The translations under genes were made by a program, and so were the position numbers. The notes beneath the pieces were generated by a model that was not told the DNA's origin, did not search any database, and saw nothing but the letters and a program-made list of their open reading frames with translations. Positions 6,846 through 15,300 of a stretch of 57,149 nt of DNA are shown piece by piece (within the stretch, counting starts at the first letter, position 1; each line of letters starts with the position of its first letter). Origin of the DNA: Spirochaetales bacterium (GTDB taxonomy: Bacteria; Spirochaetota; Spirochaetia; ARS1246); contig NZCE01000004.1 in assembly GCA_002688185.1 (NCBI GenBank), positions 1 through 57,149 on the forward strand. Direction: 5' to 3'.

Positions 6846-9724
6846 AAGGAACTCCTGTTCGCTAATCCGGCGGGTGTGAGAGTGTCCAAGAAGCTGCGGG
6901 TACTTAAAATCATATACACACTCAGATCCTTGGGAACGGAAAACAACGAAAGATTGGCCACGTCGACCCTGGCGACAACGCCGACACCTACCGGTATATG
7001 TGTAACCGTGCCGAAGTTCACAAGTATCTCTATACCCGGGTAGATGATGTTGCCGGTCCGAAATATTGCAGGGGAGATGTTATACGATGCGGCCTTTGCT
7101 ATGTGGATGCCGCCCCCGATTTGATTGACGCTAAAACCATACGGCAGAGGAAGATCCAGAAGGGCTATGTGGAAATGATACTCGAGGCCGACTATGAGCA
7201 CGCCCATTCCGCTACCATTCTGATTCAGAAAACTGCCGCGGATAGACGGTTCAAGGAACTCCATCCCGGCGCCGCCGTAATGGGACTTTATACCGATTCC
7301 TATTGTTTGATGCTTGATGAACGACGGAAATCGGAACAGGACATCGGCGTTTGCAGCACTTCTCACCGATAGGGTGTCCGCGATCGGCGCAAGAGCGGTA
7401 ATAGAGAGTCTTCCGTCGATCAGAAGGGGTTCATAGAGATCCTTCCTTCCACCTTCCCGCGATCGGGCGAACTGAATATTTGCCGTTGAATATAGCCATT
7501 GCCGGATAATCCTACTTGGCGTGTTCTCAAAATAGCTAAATCTCTCCGGCGCCAGCAGCTCAATTTGATGCGCCAAACCCATGCCCGGTACCAATAACGT
7601 AGATATGGAACCTATCGATCTCGATATAATTGGATATTGATATGATATTTTCTGCTGCGAGCCTTGGGCGTAGCCGCCAGCGATACGGATAAAACTTTGG
7701 GAAATCTGCGTTGATAGTGTCCCTTTTCCTACTTGAGTCGATACGGCAAGTAAAGCTTGAGGTTGAAGAAACTCCAGATCAAACGCCAACTGCGCGTTTG
7801 CCGTGTTACGGCCCAGAATTGAAATTGACGAGATTTGCACCCCTATGCCAAACCTGTTCAATATCGAGTTTTCTCTCGGCGGAAAGCTCACCGGAACCGG
7901 CAACCACCAAATTGGTCGCGGGATATCGACATAATGCTTTGCTGAAAGATCCATATTCCCCACGTTTGAGTCTTTCATCACTCTTATAAAAGGTTGGTCG
8001 GGAGGCCGTACATCTTCCTGCCGAGGAGGAAACGGCTTTGCACGGATGGTATACCCCTTTGACCTGATCGTAGCGTATACGATGGATTTGCCAACTTTCA
8101 GGCCTGCATAGGCTCCGACAGGATCCTCGACCACCCGGGTGTATGGCCCTGTTCCTGACACATGTCTGGAGTAGAGCTCCATGCGGCCCGAGAGGTCTGA
8201 GGAGAATATTATCGTGTCTCCGGAAAATGCGGGGTAATATTCACCGCTCGCATCCGGACCGGTAACCGCCCAAGCCGCTACCTTATTAAAAGTGCCGGGA
8301 GAATGGTCTTCGTCTACTGTTCGGGTAGGGGCGTTGCTATATATTGCCCAGATATCCTGCATTCCATCGGCGGAGACGCAAAAAGCTATAATCTTCCCGT
8401 CTTTTGAGAATGCCGGGTCAAAGACCGACGAATTCTCGATAGAGAACAGGAGCTCAAGATCACCGGTAGCTCGATCCACCTCCACGAGACAACTGTTGTT
8501 CCCCTTCTGCAGAATAGCAACTAGTCTGGAACCGTCCGGAGAAAGCGCCGGATGCCATAGGTTGCCTTGATTCGAAATACGGCGTGTGGACGCATCATCG
8601 ACTTGTAGCTCATACAGCTCGGAATAATCGATCCGGCCCGCTGCATGCGCCTCAGCATGCTTGACTGCGTATATTATTGTATTCCCGCTCTTATCCGCGG
8701 TGAAACTTGATCGCTCGCTAAATGGGCCGTTTACCAGTATCTCTTCCCGGTTGTCTTTCGGATTATATAGAACAAGAGCCGACTTCCTGTCGTGTGTCGA
8801 CCGGTGAAGAATCCAGCCGCGATCAGTCAATATCGGCAAAAAATAGTCACCGTATTCATTGGGTACTACCGATGATCCGGCGTCGATACCCATTTCGCCG
8901 TCGAACCTCTCCGCGAGCTCTTTCATCGCGAGAACGAGTAGATCGGCGCCCCTTCTTCCCGTAACGCTACGAATTGCGCCGTCCGGTCCAAAAAAAGGGA
9001 ACCGCAGATAGTTAGAATGAATTTCTGCCAAAGCATCAGGGCCGTAATGTATTTGTATGTAGGAAGCCAGCAGGTAGCCTATTACGTACGGTCGGCCAGG
9101 AGGAAAAAACTGTGTTGTCGACCCGATCCTTCCGTACCTTGGCTCAACTGATTCGTATACCATTGCTCTTTGGATCATTTCAAAAAGAGGGCTGTCTCCG
9201 CGTCCGCCGTTAGTTAGCTGAGTCTCGGCAATTACGGCTGTACCTTCGGTCACCCAATCCGGCAATAACAGTCCGTTTTGCGCGCGCGCGCCATCGCCAA
9301 AAATCCTCCCTAGAAATGCAAAAAACCCCCGGTCATGGACGAGCTGGATATAGTGGGTCAACTCATGGGTAAATACAAGCTTAAGCCAACCGTCGGTGCG
9401 AGGACTGTAGGGCCGCAGCGGCCCTGCGACGGTGATGCTGATATGAGCAGGCTGCGGCCGAAAGAAATTGTTACGTATATCTCCCCTGCCGTCGATGACA
9501 CAGTAGATCTTGTCGGGATACGAATCATAAAAACCGGTGATATCAGCATAGACATCCTCGGCAAAACCGGCCAATTGTTCTGCTGCCGTGCGGTCTTTTG
9601 GCTCATAAATAAATACAAAATGTTCGGTATCGGCCCGATGCCAGCCCGCAAATCCGTCGCCATCGGACGCGTAGGAGGAACTTATAACTGAAATGAGAAA
9701 AATGAGCCAAATGCCGGGTCTCAT
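6842..9724 (-). CDS. Secreted gluzincin metalloprotease with beta-propeller and barrel-like C-terminus
   Basis: A 960-residue exported protein. It has a signal peptide (about 1-20, ending SYAS). A zinc metalloprotease domain follows, with HELTH at 120-124 and the third ligand E160 in WVTEGTA, about 36 residues downstream. Next come TolB/PD40-like propeller blades (about 290-590) with repeats such as LSPDGSRLVAI and FSKDGKIIAF. The last third is rich in alternating hydrophobic/polar strands and ends in phenylalanine, which suggests an outer-membrane barrel. The family plan (peptidase plus WD40-like propeller) is known in environmental bacteria, but the substrate is not. It is the first gene of the aroK-aroC operon, overlapping aroK by four bases. 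That pairing has no obvious functional logic. Confidence 0.85.
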   Translation of the reverse strand: MRPGIWLIFLISVISSSYASDGDGFAGWHRADTEHFVFIYEPKDRTAAEQLAGFAEDVYADITGFYDSYPDKIYCVIDGRGDIRNNFFRPQPAHISITVAGPLRPYSPRTDGWLKLVFTHELTHYIQLVHDRGFFAFLGRIFGDGARAQNGLLLPDWVTEGTAVIAETQLTNGGRGDSPLFEMIQRAMVYESVEPRYGRIGSTTQFFPPGRPYVIGYLLASYIQIHYGPDALAEIHSNYLRFPFFGPDGAIRSVTGRRGADLLVLAMKELAERFDGEMGIDAGSSVVPNEYGDYFLPILTDRGWILHRSTHDRKSALVLYNPKDNREEILVNGPFSERSSFTADKSGNTIIYAVKHAEAHAAGRIDYSELYELQVDDASTRRISNQGNLWHPALSPDGSRLVAILQKGNNSCLVEVDRATGDLELLFSIENSSVFDPAFSKDGKIIAFCVSADGMQDIWAIYSNAPTRTVDEDHSPGTFNKVAAWAVTGPDASGEYYPAFSGDTIIFSSDLSGRMELYSRHVSGTGPYTRVVEDPVGAYAGLKVGKSIVYATIRSKGYTIRAKPFPPRQEDVRPPDQPFIRVMKDSNVGNMDLSAKHYVDIPRPIWWLPVPVSFPPRENSILNRFGIGVQISSISILGRNTANAQLAFDLEFLQPQALLAVSTQVGKGTLSTQISQSFIRIAGGYAQGSQQKISYQYPIISRSIGSISTLLVPGMGLAHQIELLAPERFSYFENTPSRIIRQWLYSTANIQFARSREGGRKDLYEPLLIDGRLSITALAPIADTLSVRSAANADVLFRFPSFIKHQTIGIGIKSHYGGAGMEFLEPSIRGSFLNQNGSGMGVLIVGLEYHFHIALLDLPLPYGFSVNQIGGGIHIAKAASYNISPAIFRTGNIIYPGIEILVNFGTVTHIPVGVGVVARVDVANLSLFSVPKDLSVYMILSTRSFLDTLTPAGLANRSSF

Positions 9725-9768
9725 ATATCTCTGCTAACATACACCTTTTCCTCGACGTCCGACACCCC

Positions 9769-9802
9769 GAGTCAGCAATTCTGAATGTAGTATTGCTGAC
9801 TC
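9769..9802. repeat. Perfect 11-bp inverted repeat in a divergent promoter region
   Basis: GAGTCAGCAAT (9769-9779) and ATTGCTGACTC (9792-9802) are perfect complements around a 12-base loop. No T-run follows on either strand, so it is not a standard terminator. It lies between the start of the secreted protease operon (minus) and fumC (plus). A near-duplicate of a CTTTTCCTCG-like segment stands on either side (9741-9754 and 9813-9826). Confidence 0.6.
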
Positions 9803-9909
9803 CGAGTAGCGTACAGCCTTTCCTCGCGATCGGCCAAGGACAGTTAGCTTGTCGTTGCATCGTGGCATGATTAGTATACTTACTCCTATCTTATGCTAAG
9901 GAGACCTTC

Positions 9910-11295
9910 ATGGCAGATAACGCCACCAGATATGAATCCGATTCTATGGGGCAGATAGCTTTGCCGGCAGACGCCTATTGGGGGGCCCAGGCGCAGAGGG
10001 CTTGCCTCAATTTCGCTGTATCACCGCTGCGGATTCCTGTACCGATGCTCCGTAGCCTGGCACGAATAAAAAAGGCAGCGGCGGCCGCCAACGTAAAGCT
10101 TGGGCTTCTTGAACAGCGGTTTGGAGATGCCATTATTGTCGCCTGTACGGAAATCCTGGATGGCAAATTCGATGGACACTTTCCCGTGGATGTGTTCCAA
10201 ACCGGCTCCGGCACTTCATGGAACATGAATATAAATGAAGTCGTGGCAAACAGGGCAAATGAGATTCTGGGAGGAGAAAAGGGCTCGCGGAGCCCGGTGC
10301 ACCCGAATGACCATGTCAATAAGGGCCAATCTTCAAACGACGTTATTCCGACTGCGATCAGCATGGCCACAAGACTCGGGGCCGCAGAGCTTACCGACTC
10401 TATCATTCATCTTCAGAAAACCCTCGCGCGAAAGGCCGAGGAGTTTTCCCATATCATAAAGCTCGGGAGGACCCATCTTCAGGATGCCGTACCCATTACC
10501 CTTGGTCAGGAGTTTTCCGCATATGCCGAGCAGATGAAAAAGGGAGAGGATCGAATTAGATCTTGTTTTCCCAGGCTCGAGGAGCTTGCTTTGGGTGGCA
10601 CGGCCGTGGGAACGGGGCTGAATACCCATCCAGACTTTGCCGACTTAGCGACGGGCATAATCGCCGATGATACCGGGGTGCTGTTCCGTGGGGCCGTAAA
10701 TCGGTTTGAAGCTATTGCCGCTCGGGATGCCCAGCTTGAGCTCATGGGGGCGGTAAATACCGTCGCCGCCGGATTTATGAAGATTGCACAGGATCTCCGG
10801 CTTCTATCGAGCGGGCCGAGGGCCGCCATTGGGGAAATAAAGCTCCCTTCGCTTCAGCCCGGTAGCTCAATTATGCCGGGAAAGATAAATCCGGTAATCC
10901 CGGAGATGGTAATTCAGGTAGTAGCCCATATCATGGGAAAGCATCTGTCGGTATCCGTCGCCTGCCAGAACGCGCCGTTTGAGTTGAATATTATGCAGCC
11001 GCTGATTGCATATGAAACTATTTCCGCCCTGGAGCTTCTCAAAAACGCCTCCGTGGCTTTCGCCGATCGCTGCATTCAGGGAATCACCGCCGATGCGGAA
11101 CAGTGTCGATCTCTGATTGATCTCTCATTGGCAATAGTAACGCCTTTAGCCCTTGAGATCGGCTATGATAGGGCGGCACAAATCGCCCACAAAGCCTATA
11201 GAGAAAAAAAACGAGTAATCGAAGTAGTCGTGGAGGAAGGAGTGCTGTCTCAAGAAGAAGCCGAGCGTGTTTTAGATCCTGCCGCTATGCTGTAG
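9910..11295 (+). CDS. fumC: Class II fumarate hydratase
   Basis: A 461-residue homotetrameric enzyme that interconverts fumarate and malate. The superfamily signature GSSIMPGKINP, which carries the catalytic serine loop, is intact, as are TGSGTSWNMN, the RTHLQDA block and GTAVGTGLNTHP. The fumarase-type residues NRFEA and PGK (aspartases have PAK) favour FumC over aspartate ammonia-lyase. AAGGAG stands 6 bases before the ATG. Its last 11 bases overlap the convergent amidohydrolase gene. Confidence 0.93.
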   Translation: MADNATRYESDSMGQIALPADAYWGAQAQRACLNFAVSPLRIPVPMLRSLARIKKAAAAANVKLGLLEQRFGDAIIVACTEILDGKFDGHFPVDVFQTGSGTSWNMNINEVVANRANEILGGEKGSRSPVHPNDHVNKGQSSNDVIPTAISMATRLGAAELTDSIIHLQKTLARKAEEFSHIIKLGRTHLQDAVPITLGQEFSAYAEQMKKGEDRIRSCFPRLEELALGGTAVGTGLNTHPDFADLATGIIADDTGVLFRGAVNRFEAIAARDAQLELMGAVNTVAAGFMKIAQDLRLLSSGPRAAIGEIKLPSLQPGSSIMPGKINPVIPEMVIQVVAHIMGKHLSVSVACQNAPFELNIMQPLIAYETISALELLKNASVAFADRCIQGITADAEQCRSLIDLSLAIVTPLALEIGYDRAAQIAHKAYREKKRVIEVVVEEGVLSQEEAERVLDPAAML

Positions 11296-12103
11296 CTCGT
11301 CCCTTCGAGACAAGATCGCCGTACAGCTCAGGTTTTCGGTCCCTTAGCAGCGGGAGTCGAGAACGCTGTGACTCCATGATGGCCGGGTCGAGTTTGGCAT
11401 CAATCACCACATCGGAGCCGGCCTCCGCCTGTGCAAGGATATGGCCTTTTGGATCTACGATTACACTATGCCCGGCACATTCCAGCCCCGGCACGCGGTT
11501 GATCAGGTCCGATCCTGCAACAAAAAACATATTATCTACCGCGCGTGCTCGGGTTGCCAGCAGCCACTCGTCTCCGGGACCGAGCCAAGCCGTCGGCACA
11601 AGACAGAGCTCCGCTCCACGCAAATAGGCGAGCCGGCCCATCTCCGGGAAACGGGTGTCATAACAGATCCAGCCGCTCATCACTACGCCTGCTACGCGCG
11701 CTATGAGAACTTCAGAGCCGGGCTTGGCCCACAACGCCTCGGTATCCCAGAGATGGATCTTGCGGTACACACCTGCTATTTGGCCGCTTTCATCGGCCAA
11801 TACGAAGGAGTTGTACCTTGTGTTTTTATCATCAGCGAGCTCGGGATATCCGAATGCCACGGCTATCGAATGTTGCTGAGCACACTCTCGTATTCGAGAG
11901 ACTGAATCCCCATCAAGGCTTTCAGCAAGTTCCGGCATCTCATGCTCCGGCAGATATCCAGTGAGGACCATTTCCGGAAACACGATAATATCGCAGCCGC
12001 GCTCCGCCGCCTCAGATGCCTGATCTTGTATCCTACCAATGTTGTACCCTTTGTCCCCGGGCTTGGTCTCAAACTGACCGCAGGCAACATGAATATTATT
12101 CAT
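11285..12103 (-). CDS. Nitrilase-superfamily carbon-nitrogen hydrolase
   Basis: A 272-residue amidohydrolase with the Glu-Lys-Cys triad at E44 (FPEMVLTGY), K115 (YRKIHLWD) and C147 (GWICYDTRFPE). The conserved active-site sequence is that of the omega-amidase/carbamoylputrescine hydrolase/NIT-like branches, so it hydrolyses a carbon-nitrogen bond in an unidentified small amide. The ATG at 12103 is chosen over longer reading because AGGAGGGG stands just upstream and the protein then begins at the expected first strand (NNIHVACGQFETKPGD). Confidence 0.9.
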   Translation of the reverse strand: MNNIHVACGQFETKPGDKGYNIGRIQDQASEAAERGCDIIVFPEMVLTGYLPEHEMPELAESLDGDSVSRIRECAQQHSIAVAFGYPELADDKNTRYNSFVLADESGQIAGVYRKIHLWDTEALWAKPGSEVLIARVAGVVMSGWICYDTRFPEMGRLAYLRGAELCLVPTAWLGPGDEWLLATRARAVDNMFFVAGSDLINRVPGLECAGHSVIVDPKGHILAQAEAGSDVVIDAKLDPAIMESQRSRLPLLRDRKPELYGDLVSKGRATA

Positions 12104-12348
12104 AGCCCCTCCTGGTGTTGTACGGTTTTGACATAGTACCAACGGTGACGACTGGCGAGCTCCACCCTCGCGCCCCGTGAGCACAAACAGCATGATTATA
12201 GTGGGGATCTTAGGAAATGACCAATGGGAAAACAAGTTTGGGAAACAAGATGTATCGGTACACGGCCTCCCGGGGAAGCTATCGGGAGCTTTCGCTGCAA
12301 ATCTACTTGTCCCCTCCTGCCAGTTCTTGTATGTTTCGATTTAAGCTC

Positions 12349-15300
12349 ATGGCCGGAAAATACATCACAGTTGAAGGCGCCCGCCAAAACAATTTGAAGG
12401 GCGTGTCAGTCAAAATCCCGCTCAATAAAATGACGGTGGTCACCGGTGTGAGCGGATCCGGCAAGTCATCCCTCGTTTTTGATACCATCTACGCGGAGGG
12501 CCAACGCAGGTATGTAGAGACATTTTCAGCGTACACCCGCCAATTTTTGGACAGAATGGATAAACCCAAAGTTGACGAGGTTGATGGCATACCGCCTGCT
12601 ATTGCAGTCGATCAGACAAATCCCGTCAGAACCTCACGTTCGACCGTGGGCACGATGACGGAAATCAACGACTATCTCAAGCTGCTGTTCGCCCGGACCG
12701 CCTTCTTGTTCTGCAGATCGTGTGGAAACCGGGTGCAGAGGGACAGTCCGGAATCCGTTTGGGATCGACTCGCGAACCATTTTTCAGAGCGAGAAAATAT
12801 CCGTTTGATGATAACGTTTGCCGTCGAAATCCCTAAAAATCTAAATAAGACCGAAGTCGCAGAGTTGCTCAAGCGGGGAGGGTATGAGCGATTCAGACGG
12901 CAGACGAGGAACTCTATTGAAGTAGTCCAGGATAGAGTGAGCTTTTCTGAGGCAAACCGCGGCCGCATAGTCGAGGATCTGGAGGCTGCTTTTGCCTTTG
13001 GCGGCGGCAGATTATCAGTCATAGAGTTTGATAGATCCGGCGAAGATTCACAAGGGTTAAGGTTTTCCAACGATCTTCACTGTCCTGAGTGTGATATACA
13101 CTATGGCGATCCGACTCCGAACATGTTCTCATTCAACTCACCCCTCGGTGCGTGCGATGCCTGCAAAGGTTTTGGGAGGGTAATTGGAATCGATTATGGA
13201 TTGGTAATTCCCGACGGTGCGTTGAGCCTCGAGGATGGCGCAATAAAACCGTGGCGTACCGGCTCGTACCTCGAATGCAAATCTGACCTGCTTTCCTTTG
13301 CCCGCCCTGCCGGCGTACCAACGGATATTCCGTGGCACGATCTTTCGAACGAATATCGACGGTGGATCATAGACGGTGACAGCGATTGGGCTGAAGGACG
13401 GTGGTACGGAGTAAAAAGATTTTTCGCATGGCTTGAAACAAAGAGTTATAGGATGCACATCCGCGTGTTGCTTTCCCGGTATCGATCCTATGATACGTGC
13501 CCTGAGTGCAACGGAACACGGTTGAAATCCGAGGCCCTCAACTGGCGCATCGGTAAAGGCCGAACTATTCGACAAATCATGACGATGCCCCTTTTCGATG
13601 GATTTGCTCTGTTTTCAAACGGCGAGCTGAGCGATCTTGATGAAGCAGGAACAATACTCGTTCAGGAGATACGATCGCGGCTCCACTTCCTTGTGGATGT
13701 TGGGCTCGGATATCTAACCCTTGATAGACAATCGCGAACATTGAGCGGCGGAGAGGTGCAGCGAATCAATTTGACTACGGCACTGGGAACGTCGCTGGTA
13801 AACACCCTGTTTGTTCTTGATGAGCCGAGCATCGGTCTACACTCCCGGGATATTCGGAGACTGATATCTGTACTACACCGGCTCCGGGATGCCGGGAACA
13901 CGCTGCTCGTGGTTGAGCACGATCCCGAGGTCATTCGTGCTGCCGACAATATTATAGACTTAGGGCCCGGACCAGGAGAGCTGGGTGGAAACGTGGTGTT
14001 CCGTGGAACTCTTGCAGGACTTATCAAAAAAAGATCCTCCCTTACTTCCCGATATTTACGGGGAGACCGGTCGGTGGCAACTTCTCAGGCCTTACCAACC
14101 TCCGAAGGCGAGCCCGCGTTTGTCGTGTCCGGAGCCGGTGAGAACAATCTTAAGGGCATAGATGTGCATGTTCCCCTGAACCGTCTTGTGTGCCTTACCG
14201 GCGTAAGCGGCTCAGGCAAATCTACGCTTCTCGAAAGAACGATTTATAACGGTATCGGTCGACTCCTTTCAAAACCCGTTGAAAGACCGGGTAAACATTC
14301 CGGCATAACCGGCGCCGACGAGTTTCAAGACGTGGTGCTCGTTGACCAAACCGCCATAGGGAAAACCGCCCGTTCAAACCCCGTCAGCTACGTCGGCGCA
14401 TTTGACGGTATCAGAAAAGTGTTTGCCGCCGAGCCACTCGCAAAGGAACGGGGCTACACTTTGGGAACCTTTAGTTTTAATTCGCCAAAAGGTCAGTGCC
14501 CCGCATGCTCGGGCTCCGGATTCGAGCGCATAGAAATGCAGTTTTTGAGTGACGTGTATATTAGGTGCCCGGAATGTGATGGGAAGCGGTATAGAGCCGA
14601 CATCCTCGATGTCAAAGTGTTGACCGCTCGGGATAGCAATCCCTACTCGATCAGCGACGTTCTCGAGTTGACGGTGGACAAGGCCCATTGGTTGTTCTTC
14701 GACAGTTCGGACATCGTGAGCCGACTAAAGCCCCTCCTGAATGTGGGGCTTGGCTACCTGAGACTTGGACAACCCGTGCCGACGTTGAGCGGAGGTGAAG
14801 CGCAGCGGCTCAAGCTTGCCGGCCACCTCGCGACGGCGGCGGGCTCCGGGCGCACGTTGTTTCTCTTTGATGAACCAACCACGGGTCTTCATTTTGAAGA
14901 TGTTTCCAAGCTACTCAGTGCCCTGCGGCAATTGGTAAAATCTGGACATTCGATCCTGATTATAGAGCACAATCTGGATGTAATTGGCGCAAGCGATTGG
15001 ATCATAGACTTGGGTCCTGAGGGCGGAGACGGCGGCGGTGGGATAGTGGTAGCGGGTCCACCCGGCCTGGTGAGAAAGCATAAAAAAAGTCACACTGGGC
15101 ATGCCCTCGAGCTCTATCTGGAACATGGTATGGTGGCCGAGACTGCGGAGTCCAAGTACGGCGGTCCGCGCACAGGAAAGACCAGGGCAATTACGATTAA
15201 GAACGCAAGGGAGCACAACCTAGCCGGAATAAGCCTTACTATCCCTCGAGATAAGCTCACCGTCATAACCGGGGTGAGCGGCAGCGGCAAAAGCACTTTG

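Noticed and set aside
9910..11295. Aspartate ammonia-lyase as an alternative to fumarase.
   Set aside because: PGK in the signature and the NRFEA/THPDF residues fit fumarase better.
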